From the NCBI GenBank assembly GCA_023313575.1, contig JAJTTP010000019.1:248001-312000 (forward strand): DNA of 64,000 bases, in the 5' to 3' direction. A model generated the notes under the pieces. That model made no database searches. It was not told where the DNA came from and worked only from the letters and a program-made list of their open reading frames with translations. Each line of letters starts with the position of its first letter. Position 1 is the stretch's first letter. Below are positions 45,082-56,600 of this stretch, in pieces. The translations under genes and the position numbers were made by a program. This DNA comes from Eutypella sp. D-1 (Eukaryota > Ascomycota > Sordariomycetes > Xylariales > Diatrypaceae).

Positions 45082-47697
45082 ATGTCTGGAGTGTTCGAGT
45101 TTGGATCCTCTCTAGCCAGGAGCCTTGGCAGACCTTTCGACTTTATGTTTAGTCCACCTAGGAATATCTCACCCGACAAGAGCAACACCAACAACACAGA
45201 CGATATGAGCCAGAACAACAGTTCGCACAACATGAGCCAAGTGGACGACCGTCCTATTGCTCTGCGGCGCGAGCGCCGGAGAAGCCTTGGCGATCCACGA
45301 GCCACTGCCTCCACCCAGCAAAAGAATGCCGAATCCCACCGGACCTCGCTCTCAAGACATACTAAAGAGCCGCGGGGCAAGAAGAGAGTCCGTTTTTCAG
45401 ATCCGGGCCCTACCGAGAGCCATGATGCCTCATCATCTTCATCAACTGGACTGACGCCCATGGTCCGGCGGTCAACGCTAGGGGGCTTGCCGCCGGCGAA
45501 GCGTAGGCGACACTCGACACCGCTGCGGCAGGTGCAGAATGCGAATGATGACACACCCGACAACACGAACAACGTCATTCATTTCATGTCGCTCAGGCAA
45601 GTCCTTGACGACCGGACGAGACGGCGCATCCGGCGCAACGGGCTAAGTGAAGAGATGAATACTATTGAATCGGAGAAGCGAAGACGGAGGGCCGAGCAGA
45701 AAGCCGAACTAGAACGTCTACGGGACGAGCTGGCGAATAAGGATAGCGAGATCAAGCGCCTGCGAGATACCTCGGTGTTGGCGGATGCGGATCGGATCAT
45801 ACAGTTAGAGCAAGAGGTCGAGTACCTGAACAGTTCGCTGAGCGAAAAATCGAGGTTCGACGACAGCCAGTCCGAGAGCTCCGAATGGACGGCAGCTTCG
45901 CGAGAGCCCTTTTCGGACGACTTTATGGACTACGACGAGGACTTTGGGGATACCACGATGGCGGATTTCGCCTGCAGCACACCTACAAAGGCAAGGGAAC
46001 CGCCACCAACGACATTATTTCCTACCCCACCATCCACGAGTCCATCCCTACCCGTATCGCCGTTTACTTCTCGACAACACGTTCCTGCGACGCCGTCATC
46101 TAACGTTTCTGTTCAGACATCATCTCCAGACCAGTCCAGCGTTTCGGTGCAAACACCACGCCGCAGCCAGACCAATGTGTCAGTTCAGACACCACAACGC
46201 GAACAGTCGAGTACCTCGGCACAAACTCCACGACGCGAACAGGCAGCCGCTTCAGTTCAAACATCACAACGGGAGAATTCGAATGTCTCGGTTCAGACGC
46301 CACAACCCTTCCTGTCTAGCGTATCAACCCAGGCGTCCATGCCAGACCCCGAAAAGGAGTCTTTGGAAGCCGAGATGCAGTGTCTCCGCTCGGAATTAAC
46401 TAGGCTCTCTGAGACACTCGCGTCCCATGAGGAAGTCAAGTCTCGCCTGTCCTCCAAGATATGGGCGGCGTCATCGATCGCCGAGAACAAGGATAATGTC
46501 GAGGGGCATCTCGATGCCGTCCTGCAGAGCTTGTCGGACCGGACAGCGGCGCTGATGGAATTAAACTCGTCGCTCAGCTCGCTCGGTTTCCCAGGGAAAA
46601 ACGCCGAAGAGATCATCGGGTCGCTCTCAAATGCGTTCCGTGCAGCGCGGCTGGAGCTCGAGTATCTAACACCTGGGGAGCTGACGCTACCCTTATCGTC
46701 GCACGGTGCCGAGGTTCTGGACCTGGTGCTAGCACGACTTCGCGAACTCGCGCGCAAGAGCCGCGATGACGATGATGCCATCGACGAGTACCACGCACTA
46801 GAGCTGTCGCTGCGGTCACAGATCAGTGCTCGCGTCGATGCGATGGATCGCCTGAACCGGGAGCTGGAGGAAAATGGACTGCGCCTGCGCGAGCGCGATG
46901 ATCGTATCGTGCAGCTCGAGATTGGCCTTGATCGCCTCAAGGGCGCTATCGGTGATTACCAGCGTGACGTCGGAGAACTTGAGGATCTAGTGCAGCGCCT
47001 TGAGTCCCAAGGCAGCACTAATGAGGCACGTCTCCGAGGCGAGGTTCAGGCTGCGCAGGCCGAGTCCGATGCCGCTAAGGCGGTATTGGCGCGCCGTGCC
47101 GAGAGCGTCGGTGATCTCGAGGGCAAGCTGGCGGCAGCGCTGGCCCGCATCGATGCCCTGCAGCGCCAGACAGGTGGGCTACGGTCCGACAAAGCAGCCG
47201 AGCTTGCCGCCCTGAACAAGTCGCATGGCCGCTCTCTCGCACTGCGCGACGCCCGCGTAGCCGAGCTTCGCTCCGAGGTCGACGCCGTCAACAACGGCCT
47301 ACGCGCGGCCCACGAGACCATCCGCCAGCTGCGCGTGGAGAACGCCACCCTTGCCGGCCAAGTTGAGGATGAGCAAGGACGTGCTAGGGACGCCGTCGAA
47401 GCCATGAAGGCCGAACTCGAGAGGGTCGTTCAAATGAGCGCCGATCTGCTTACCTCACCGATTAAGTCCCGGAACCGGAACAATGATAGCCACGTGGGGT
47501 CGTCATCTGCGGCCAGATCGAGCCCAACGCCTCAGGACATTGAAGAGAAGCCTGCCACTCAGGCCCCTCAGACTACTAAGCGATTCAGGAGGAGATATGA
47601 TAGCGGTTTGGGTTTCTTGGAGGATGAAGAAGAGGAGGAGGAAGATCAGGAGATGGGAGAACATGGTGGCGAAGCGCGCGAAGTGGAAATGGCATAA
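45082..47697 (+). CDS. coiled-coil protein with tandem QT repeats, possible dynein light chain (LC8) hub
   Basis: An intronless 871-residue protein of no family I recognise. Order: disordered basic N-terminus with KKRVRFSDP (an RVxF-like PP1-docking form) and the basic cluster PPAKRRRHSTPLRQ; coiled coil about 190-260; acidic patch FSDDFMDYDEDFGDTTMADF; seven ~13-residue repeats at about 341-420 built on SVQTP/SVQTS/SAQTP/STQA; long coiled coil about 425-800; C-terminal KRFRRRYDSGLGFLEDEEE acidic tail. Tandem [V/T]QT motifs followed by coiled coil are the usual design of proteins that are zipped together by the LC8 (Dyn2) dimer; this is inference. Candidate sites of action are spindle pole, septal or nuclear structures. 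Confidence 0.8.
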   Translation: MSGVFEFGSSLARSLGRPFDFMFSPPRNISPDKSNTNNTDDMSQNNSSHNMSQVDDRPIALRRERRRSLGDPRATASTQQKNAESHRTSLSRHTKEPRGKKRVRFSDPGPTESHDASSSSSTGLTPMVRRSTLGGLPPAKRRRHSTPLRQVQNANDDTPDNTNNVIHFMSLRQVLDDRTRRRIRRNGLSEEMNTIESEKRRRRAEQKAELERLRDELANKDSEIKRLRDTSVLADADRIIQLEQEVEYLNSSLSEKSRFDDSQSESSEWTAASREPFSDDFMDYDEDFGDTTMADFACSTPTKAREPPPTTLFPTPPSTSPSLPVSPFTSRQHVPATPSSNVSVQTSSPDQSSVSVQTPRRSQTNVSVQTPQREQSSTSAQTPRREQAAASVQTSQRENSNVSVQTPQPFLSSVSTQASMPDPEKESLEAEMQCLRSELTRLSETLASHEEVKSRLSSKIWAASSIAENKDNVEGHLDAVLQSLSDRTAALMELNSSLSSLGFPGKNAEEIIGSLSNAFRAARLELEYLTPGELTLPLSSHGAEVLDLVLARLRELARKSRDDDDAIDEYHALELSLRSQISARVDAMDRLNRELEENGLRLRERDDRIVQLEIGLDRLKGAIGDYQRDVGELEDLVQRLESQGSTNEARLRGEVQAAQAESDAAKAVLARRAESVGDLEGKLAAALARIDALQRQTGGLRSDKAAELAALNKSHGRSLALRDARVAELRSEVDAVNNGLRAAHETIRQLRVENATLAGQVEDEQGRARDAVEAMKAELERVVQMSADLLTSPIKSRNRNNDSHVGSSSAARSSPTPQDIEEKPATQAPQTTKRFRRRYDSGLGFLEDEEEEEEDQEMGEHGGEAREVEMA
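46102..46341 (+). repeat. in-gene tandem repeat (~39-nt unit, seven degenerate copies)
   Basis: Encodes the SVQTP-type repeats of the coiled-coil protein. Units differ by several substitutions, so the array is old and selected at the protein level rather than freshly expanded. Confidence 0.85.
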
Positions 47698-48208
47698 TTT
47701 CCCTCTGCACCGGGAACTCTATGGCTACTGTGTCTCACCTTCATTTCAATATGTTTTACGTAACTGCGGGGCATTTTTCAGGCGTTGTGCCCAGGGGCAA
47801 CCTGCTTCTATCTAACGATTATACGAAGTTCATAGAAAAGCGGTTGGGCGGATTCCCTTATGTGCTATAGTGTTATATGACTTGGCGAGGTACTTGCTGC
47901 AACGCTGTTCTCTTCAGCGTATATCTATTGTTCGGTGTCATGCTATGAATTCATGTCTCAATGCTTGTCGCAGTACTTAACTCGCCCCGTTGCCTTCACA
48001 GTTGTCTTGGATGAGACCTAGTACTTCTTTAACAAAACTTAGGGCGAGTGAAGCGTTCCCTGCCCGGACGATAGATACAGCAGGTAAAAGAGAAACATCC
48101 TCGAAGGATCAACCTCACTTAATACCTGTAAAGGGAGCGATCCTTCCGACTTCTGCAGCCTTAAGGTTTGTGCACTTGCTCATTTTGTATAAGCAAACTT
48201 CTAGAAAT
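47698..48208. other. convergent 3' spacer
   Basis: Between the coiled-coil gene and the LrgA-LrgB gene. Nothing recognised. Confidence 0.55.
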
Positions 48209-50114
48209 CTATAAGCCCACCAAAGACCGGACAGCGGATGTGATGGGGGGTATGGACGTGAACAGCACAGTGATTGTGCCGAAGAGCCCCATCGAAAGAC
48301 TCGACAGCGCGGCTGCCCGCGGATCCGTTTTCAGCAGAAGTGCCGTAGCGATGGCAGACGAATTCGCGCCGAGCGTGACACCTCGTGTTACATAGTCATC
48401 TAGTTCAGCGCGTCGTGCGCATAAGTCAGCTTTGTCGTCCCGCACAACAGCTAAGGAGGGGCAGAGCTATGGAAATTGCCATCAAGGACACACCTTCCGG
48501 GATCCGCAACCACCCAAGCATGCGTTGGCCTACGAGAACTCCTAGGATTCCGCTCATGATGGCCAGAGCAGCAACAGTGTTTGCGTCGCCGCCGAGGTTG
48601 GCGGCAGCGGGTGTGGCGAGCGCAAGGGTCAAGCTACGCGCAGCGAAGGCGAGACTTCGCTCGGCGCCAATGCCGATCGCGTAGCAGAGCACCGGGTACG
48701 CGAATAGCGAGGCCATGGAGACCAGCACGTTTGGCATCACGATGGCCACTAAGTGCGTCCGAAGCTCGCGTCGGTATTGGTACATTGGCAAAGCCAACGC
48801 TACAATGCTCGCATCCAACACGCTTCCAAGCACGTCGCCAGCTCCGGGGCTAGGTAGCGAGACTGCGTCGGCGGCGCCGGGTCTGATTGCCGCCTGCAAA
48901 AGGACGGAGTACTTGGTCCCGGTGCGATACTGCGTTAGTGATGAATAAAGACTATCACCCTTGGCGAGTCCAAGAACCCAGAGTCCTAGAACCGTGCATA
49001 ACGAGGAGACAAGCACCGGGTGCAAGTACTGACGCCATGCAGGCGGGATCGCTAGCGCAGCGAAATAGGCCAATATGCTGAAGCTCAGTTGCATCGGCAT
49101 CGCATACCCGACAGCGTAATAAATGGGGAGGCCAACGAAGATAAATAAGACCCCGTAGGTAAAGATGTCTAAATGGCTGACGATGAATGCGGCCCATGTG
49201 CTCGAGCGCGGGGGCGGCGGCGGCGCTTGGCGGGGCAATCCCGATTGCGTCACTTCCTCACCCGCGCCTGGTGTTGTGGGACGGGAATCTCCGGGCGTGC
49301 GCACTCTAGGGTGGCTTTGCGTGCTAGCGGGAGGGTCGAAGTTTGGTATGTCAACGGAAGAGGGGGCTTCGGATAGTGTGGCTGGGGTCAATGTCGCATC
49401 TTCAGACCTCGGTGTGGTCGTCATGGGTATCTCGTCGGTATCCTGATCCAGTTCCTCAGCGCGCTCCGTCATCGCGCGCTTCGACGAGCCGAACAATAGT
49501 TGTAGGCTACGAGTCATGTACGCCGTGAGGACCATCATGATTAAAAAGCCGATGACTGTTGCTACGTTTAGAAGGACATGTCACGGGTAGGCTAGGAGCT
49601 TTTACACATACTGAAGACAGCTATGATCTTGGATACTTCCACAATCCCGATAGGGGGGCTCAGGGGAAGCAAGACGAAGGAAGGCGTAAAAAGCATGCCG
49701 ATCCAACGAAGGGACCACCCGCCCTATTCGTTTGACCAGTCAGTTTCATCTCGCCCGGCGAGAAATCAGGACATACCGGTATATCAACTATGGCAACCAT
49801 TCGTCGCGTGCGATGCTCTCCAAACACTCGCTCCGACAGAAGCAGTGCCAAGAAGAGGATTATTAGTCCTGCCACGGACGAAGGGAACGCTATGGACCCG
49901 ATATTCAGAAGACTTTCGACACCGAAGCAGGTCAGTAGTATCAGAATGATGCCTACTGGCACGTAGAGCCACGAGTGCGCGATGTGTCTCCATGACGTTT
50001 TGGCGACCTGATGGCTTGATATAAGCGACCCAACACATCCTCATCCAGGCGAGTGCTTACCAGTTGCGCTGCGACGGATATGTCGCGTAATATGGTGGAA
50101 GATTCAGCAGCCAT
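48209..50114 (-). CDS. LrgA-LrgB fusion membrane protein (PLGG1-like)
   Basis: Multi-pass membrane protein that joins the LrgA (CidA) and LrgB (CidB) halves; the plant counterpart PLGG1 carries glycolate and glycerate across the plastid envelope. Exons, minus strand: 50114-50061, 50007-49777, 49723-49612, 49561-48494, 48399-48209; phases agree, 551 residues. LrgA part (about 30-150): WLYVPVGIILILLTCFGVES, FPSSVAGLIILFLALLLSE, LRWIGMLFTPSFVLLPLSPP. A disordered Pro/Thr/Ser linker (about 160-250) follows. LrgB part (about 260-551): FTYGVLFIFVGLPIYYAVG, LVSMASLFAYPVLCYAIGIG, a Gly/Ala-rich repeat, then GVTLGANSSAIATALLL and AALSSLSMGLFGTITVLF. The fungal function is unproven; mitochondrial or plasma-membrane location cannot be told. 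Confidence 0.92.
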
Positions 50115-51036
50115 GATGTGGCTTTATCTTGGTATTTTAGATCGATAGGAGTGATTCTCGCATATTGGGAGCTATATCGATGGACCTTGTGATGATATAC
50201 ACCTTGAATCCGCAATAGTGCTGACTATGAGACACCGGTGGCCGGCTCATGAACAAATACTACGTCAAGTCTGCTTGATTTCTAGAATGGGATTTCAGGT
50301 CGACTCTCAGTGGCTGTCAGGACCGTAGAGAGGCTTGGCACCGACTTCGGCGCTTCGCCCAGCTAAGCACAGGCGCTAAACAAGATATTAGTGAACGAAA
50401 TCTCTATACATAACGCAGAGTAAAATTCTGCTGGGAATAGTAATTATGACTGGATCTATTTAGCATAGTAGTGAGATAACTATTTTAGGAGCTGTTCAGA
50501 TTATACTACGTTAGAAAACCTTGTTCAAAGTTGTTAAATCACTCTGTTTTCGCTATTTGCGATAGGAGCGACTTACCAACTTTGCCTTGCGCCTACAGGG
50601 ACTAGGGGATCAAGAGCTATGACGATAGGCTTGTGGCTAGAAGCAGCCTACCTAACCATTGATGTTTATTCTTTAATGATCTAACGGACCAGAAACATGT
50701 TCATTTTCTTCTCGACAAGTTCATGTACAACCGTTGCAAGCTCTATTAAGCTATAGAGTTCTAATCTGAAGACCTGGGGGGGGGAAAGAAAAGGCTAACT
50801 GTAATGCTCTTCGCGAATGCACCATAGAGTCAAGTGTCCTTGCCCTTGCCATCCGAAGGTCTATGGCCATCCTTTTCTGTTCTAGTGTATTGATTTGATA
50901 GCACCGTCCTCATGCAATTGTTGGGTAATTCCTTCGTATCCATAGCCAGAGACGCGCGATCTTCATCTATCACTCAACGAACCATCATGCAAGAAGTGAG
51001 TGGCCCCTAGCGTACCAGTTCTTCGGCCAGCCTGTA
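50115..51036. other. spacer upstream of LrgA-LrgB and downstream of the 2EXR gene
   Basis: Tandem same-strand arrangement. A G-run is at about 50776. No gene recognised. Confidence 0.5.
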
Positions 51037-52411
51037 TCAGTCTTGAGGGAGAGAGTAGACCAAGAGCTTGAACTTGGTGTTGGCGGCATTCTGCTGCAAC
51101 TTCTGGGATCCCCCAAACACTTGTCCAGAACGCCAGACAGTCCTCACATCCTGCAAGGCTTTCCAAATAAGCGACTTCTTGTGCAAGGGCTTGGAATTCT
51201 TCTCGTCGACCTCGTAGTATGAAGTGCCTCGGTCGTGGATGATGTCGAGGCCGTTGCGCTCCGCAATCCCTGCAAGAATTGAAAGAAAATATGTTAGTGT
51301 TTGGATGGGGAATGTGTAGCTCATGTGTCTCATGCCTGAGAGTTGGTGAGGGAAAGAAAGAGCACCTACGTCGGAAATAGCTGGTCCACTCGCGGATGGC
51401 GATGGGCGCCGGTCCCACAATCACCTGGAACATCTTGTGTAGAAGTGTGGCCTCGTCTTTGGCCCAGTCTCGAACGGTCTCCCGCAGGATGGGGTTCTCT
51501 CGTCTCTCATGGAGCCCCTGATGGAAGCGTTGCTTTGCCTCATGGTACATGCCCCCCTCGTCGATATCTTTGCGCGTGATCTTGAGGATGACATAAAAAA
51601 CCTCGACATCTTCGAAGTAGGAAAGCCATTTCGCCGTGGTAAAAGGACAAACAAAGGGAAGGTGTTGCTGCTGCCGGCAAAGGCACGTGAAGGGAGGGAT
51701 ATCCCAGTTGACGCCGTTAATCTTCCAGTCCACGGCCACACTTTTGATACCAGCAAATACTTTGCGGTTTTCCTTTAGAGCGAGCAGGTAGGGGTTGAAG
51801 GCCGTGCCGGAGAACCTGAAGTGGATGACATCGAGGTCTGCGTCAATAGAAGCTTTAAGTCCAACTGGCTTCTTTTTCTCCTTGACCTTCTTGTCGGCCT
51901 TCTTCTCCTCGACCTTCACCTCGCCCTTGTCCTTCACCTTGACCTTCTTCTCGTCATTCTTCTCCTCGTCCATCTTCTCCTCGTCGTCCTCCTTCTTTAC
52001 CTCGTCCACCTTTTCCTCGTCCTCCTCCTTCTTCACCTCGTCATTCTTCTCATCAATCTTCTCCGCATCATTCTTCACCTCGTCCTTCTTCTCCTCGACC
52101 TTCTTCTCCTCGTCCTTCTTCACCTCGTCCTTCTTCTCCTCCTCCTTTGAAGAAGGAACAGGCCAGATGATGAGGCGCTTCTCAAGTCTAACCACATAGC
52201 ACGCGGCCGAGTCCACGTAACGGAACTTCCAGAAGTCCCGCCACGCCGGGTGGTTTTGCTTGGTGGCGTGGCCGGGATACATCGTCATGATGGGCTCCTC
52301 GCCGCCCAAAGAGGGCATGGCGATCCTGAAGTGGTGCATGGTTCGCTCCTTCGGCAAAACCAGCTTCCAGATCTCGAGCTTGATCTCGAGGGGAAGCTTG
52401 TCGTAGGACAT
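51037..52411 (-). CDS. 2EXR-domain protein with a 90-residue Lys/Glu insert
   Basis: Exons 52411-51370 and 51269-51037 (100-nt intron) give 424 residues. The N-terminus LPLEIKLEIWKLVLPKERT is the F-box-like 2EXR signature (E-I-x-x-x-I-W), common in large fungal families without known function. After DSAACYVVRLEKRLIIWPVP comes an insert of about residues 91-181 made almost only of Lys, Glu, Asp and Val (KKDEVKKDEEKKVEEKKDE-type repeats). Then the 2EXR pattern resumes: ASIDADLDVIHFRF, SVAVDWKING, FEDVEVFYVI, REWTSYFRR. Reading through the intron would give an unrelated tail; the splice restores ERNGLDIIHDRG and ends LLVYSLPQD. The charged insert probably grew from repeat slippage and should be helical or disordered. 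Confidence 0.85.
51900..52145. repeat. degenerate minisatellite in the 2EXR gene
   Basis: Imperfect repeats of CTCGTCCTTCTTC-like words on the plus strand encode the Lys/Glu insert on the minus strand. Length variation between strains is likely. Confidence 0.8.
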
Positions 52412-53660
52412 CTTGCTGCTCGTGGTGGTTAGTGCTGGGTGTTGATGGGGATGGCGATGAAAAATTTGGGTTGATGCGCTCGAGTTCGCAATGGGGGAAA
52501 GTGTGGATGTGCGAGAGTGTGGGGAGGAAGAGAGTTAGCTGGTGGTTTCACAGTTAATTGCATCGGAAGGCAATGCTATTGCCTCACACTGTCAACGAGA
52601 AGGAAGGTGCTATGGCTCTGCTGAGAAAATGGGCGATGGAATAACCTACTCCAGCAGGCGTTGGACAAAGTGAGTAAGCTACCACCTACTATATCTTAAG
52701 TGGAAACAGTGGTTATTCACGAGCTATTGCTATATTGAAAATACTTTTAAAGGTGAATAATCGCTTTTCATTTTTTAAACAGTTATTCTATCCCTGTGTT
52801 ATGCGACAACAGTTCACTGGGCATATCATATACACCTATATAGTTTACCCAAGCCCCCTTTGGAGAGGAAGGCAGCACCCGTTCAAAACTAAGCATCCAG
52901 GTTCTCTTCCATACTTAAAATAACATAGGAACAGAAACAGCAGTCCTATGGGTACCTAGTTCAGGGGGGCGAAGGGGGGGGGGGGCATTATCACGCATAA
53001 GAACTAAACCCCTCCCCTCCTCCCCCTCTCCCGTGACACAGTAGGCGCAGAAATCGTTCCTACAGTTTAAAGACCGAGCTAGCAGCCAGCAATTGACAGA
53101 ATTACAGCATGGATAGGAAATGGGCTGAAGGCAGGCAGCGGGGGAGCGAGAAGACCTGAGTTCTTAGACAGGACATGATGTATGTCACACACACACAACC
53201 CGGTGCGGTCAGCCCTCCCGTCCTGATAAGAGCGGGCTCCTCCTCCGTAAGTCAGGTCAGGTCAGGTCAGGTATTAATTAACTTGATGTGTTTTTTTTTC
53301 TTCCCATTATTCTAGATCGTATGTCCTCGTACATTGTCGCATCCCATCTCCCATCTCCCCATCTCCCCATCTCCCCATCTTTCCATATCCCCTCAGCTCG
53401 CTCGGTAGGGTTCGCCTTTCTTTCTTTCTTTCTTTCCTCGCCCCGCGTAGCTCATACATAACAACAACAACAACAGCGCGCCGTATCCCTCCCAAAGCTT
53501 CCCCACCTTGCGCGCCAGCCCCACCCGCCGCAAAACCCGTGATAACGCTTTCAACGACGACAACCCCCATGCCGCGAAATAAGAAAAGAAAACCCCCCCT
53601 CCCCAGAAAAAGGGGGGGGGGGGAGGGGGGGGTGCAGTAGAGCATCCGCGGAGACTATAC
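52412..53660. other. intergenic region with simple repeats
   Basis: Holds the 2EXR promoter and the 3' flank of the Cft2 gene. Simple repeats: a G-run near 52974; GTCAG x4 at 53251-53270; CATCTCCC-type units at 53345-53380; CTTT units near 53420; ACA units near 53460; and C/G runs at about 53594-53632. No gene recognised. Confidence 0.6.
53251..53270. repeat. (GTCAG)4 microsatellite
   Basis: Four exact tandem copies. Confidence 0.9.
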
Positions 53661-56600
53661 CTACGCGCCGGCGACGACGGCAAGCGAGTCGTAAATGGTC
53701 CTTTTAACAGCATAAAAGGTCCCACCGAGACGGGTGGCGGGGCCGCCATCGGTGAGGAGGCCGACGGACTCGAGATCGACGCGGCCGGCGGCGGACTTGC
53801 GGACGACGACGGAGCCGTCGACCAGGAGCGTGCCCTCGCCGCGGAACTCCGCCGTGTGGCCCCGCTGTTGCATCGCGCGCCGCAGGTCCGCCAGCCGCAG
53901 GTCCCCCACGTGCAGCGGCTGCGCCACCGAGCGCGTCGCGGACGCCAGGTTCGAGGGGACGACGTCGAGGGTCGGGTCCACGCTGCTGCTCGCGTCCTTG
54001 TTGTTGTTCTTGTCTCCCGCCTCCTCGTCTTCTTCTTCTGTTTGCTTCTGTTTTTCTTCGTTTGCGCCCGCGGCTGCTGCTGCTGCTGTCGCGGGCGAGG
54101 GCGATTCGGTCTTTAGCCGTTTGTGGTTGTGGCTATTGCCGAGGGCGGCGTCCTTGTCGGAGGAGCCGTCCTTGAGCATGGCGACGAGGCGGCCGGTGAC
54201 GGTGGCGATGCTAAGGCCGCGGACACTCTGCCACTTGAGTTGCTTGACAAGAGCCGGGGCGAGCTTGACGACCCAGGCGTTCGTGTCGACGCTGGCGTCG
54301 ACAATGGAGCCGATGGAGGGCGTGTAGATGTCGATGGAGCCCTCGGCGAACAGCTTCCGGCAGTCCGAGGCCAGCGCCAGGGTCTCGTCGCCGGCGCCGC
54401 CGATGAGGACCAGCTTCCGCGGCTGGATCAGCGGGATCAGCATATGCAGGCTGCGCTTGTCGTGGATGCCACTAAAGTCCACGAACTCGATCTGCAGGTT
54501 CACGCTGATCGTCTCCCGGGTCATGACGAGCTTCGACGGGCCCACCGGCGCCTCTTCCGCGTCATCGGGCACGGCGTCGAGTTCGTCCGGGAGCGCATCG
54601 TCGGACATAACCATCTCAAATTCGTCGGAGACGTTGCGCTTGAAGTTCGGACGCTTGTTGGGGCCGTTGCTATGGCCCTTGTGGTTAGAGGTCGCGCCAG
54701 CATCGTCCCACTTCCGCTTCTTGCCCACGTTGTCTTGGCCGTCGCCTTTGTTCAGCTGATCACTGTCCTGTACATCGCCGTCCTCTCTTTCCTCGGCTCT
54801 CAGGAAGTCCTCGGGCCGGATCAGTTCACCGTAGTCGTCTGCCCGCTTCCGCCGGACCGGATGAGGGAACATGCGATCCCGCCCCTTTTTATTCCGGATG
54901 TCGAAATCGTAGACTCCTTTTCGCTTGAGGAGTACGTTGATACCGAGGTCCGCATCGGTTAATGCGGCCTTCTTTCTGCTGGTCTGGCCCATGGTCGTGG
55001 CGGCGTTCAGGGCCTTTCCTTGCTGTTCGGTATCGGACTCGTCGGACTCGGATGAAGATTCGGATACGTCATCTCCCACGTCGCCAGGACCTTCTAGTGT
55101 GGTGGGGCCCTGACTCTGAAGCGTGGTCTGGAGTTGACGCTGCTGCGCCAGCCACTGTTGGTAGGTTGACAAGTCGCTGCCCTCCAGGGCCTGCTTCTGC
55201 GCCTCGAGAACCTCAAGCTCTTTCCCGCTGTTATGCGGCGCCGCCCCTGCCTCAGATCGTGCTTTCCACCATGTCCATAAAGTCCTGGCCAGTGATGGAC
55301 GTGTCTCGGATGATAACGGGGGGTGCTCGGTTAGAATGAGCATGTTCTTGGGGTCCTGTGCGACGTATTTCAAGGTCTGTTTTGAGAAACCCCACTCCAG
55401 GCTCGAGTCACTCGCTAATATGACCTTACCAGTAGGACCACCGCTTTCACTTCCGGACTGCAGCACTCTATCGACCTGGCCCTTCCTGTCGAGTATTCTT
55501 AAGAATCTGAAGTCGAGCGGGCCCGTGTCTTTGCCCTGCCTCGCGGCTTCTGTAGCGCCGTTGGGCTTTTTGACACCATCGACAACAGCCTCGAACTCGC
55601 GAACGATACTATCATCCATCCACTCGAGCATACTACGGGCATATCTCATTGTGCTATGCATGTTGCGGCCGGCGAGGTAGAGCTTCGCAGACTTCAGCTG
55701 GCCATCATCATCAGCGCGCCACGCGTGATCCATCAAATACGCCAGTTCTAACACGCGAGCGCTCGAGTCGGTAGGTATCAGCACGGTACCCCCTCTGGCG
55801 ACGCACGATCTAACTTTCTCCAGGAGGTCTTCATCACGCTTTGCACGGCCACCGGAGGAGGGTTTCTGACCTCCCTTACTGCTGCAAACGAGGGCTGTTG
55901 GTTTCCGCAGCTGTTCTATAACCTCAGCGCCACCACCTCCGGCCCCGCCCAACCAGGCCGCTCCCGCGAAGACATTTTCGCGACCCTGATTCCAGTCGAC
56001 AGCGTATACGATAGACTCCAAACCATGCTGTATATGCCAAATTGTTCCTCCCAGTGTATGGCCGGAATTATAGGCGGTAATGGTAAGACCATTTAAGGGC
56101 GGGGAGAAGGGTGAACCAAGGGGTTGATGAGGTTGTGAGTATTTCAAGGGATGGATGAGAGAGAAATATGTGGCGATCTCGTCGAGGGTCGGTGGTTGAA
56201 GGAGGAAGTCGGAGGGAATCTGCTGGGACGCGTAAGAGGCTTCGTTCAGGTCATTATTCGGTATAGTCGTAGCGGCTAGGGGTGTAGAGGCGTAGAGATC
56301 CTGGAGTAGGGTGCGGCCGAGAGCGATGACGGGACTCGTGGCGTAGACGGGGATCCGGGTGAAGAGCGGAAAATGTTTACAGCAATGCGCGAAAGCGGCT
56401 ATATGATCTGTGGTGGCATGGGTTAAGAGGATGAGGGATAAGGTCGGGACCTGCCTACAATAGAGAGTGAAGCACACGGCCCAGTTAGTATAGTAGCGAC
56501 GATAGCAGCAGCGACGATAACAATAGCAACAGTAGCAATAGCAACAGCGACAGCAACAGTGACAGCGCGCGCAAAAACAGAGGAAAAAAAAGAGATGGTA

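Noticed and set aside
51795..52199. Plus-strand Ser/Phe- and Leu-rich frames
   Set aside because: Shadows of the Lys/Glu repeat of the 2EXR gene on the other strand.
53734..55680. Long plus-strand frames
   Set aside because: Antisense shadows of the Cft2 coding sequence, whose motifs are unambiguous.
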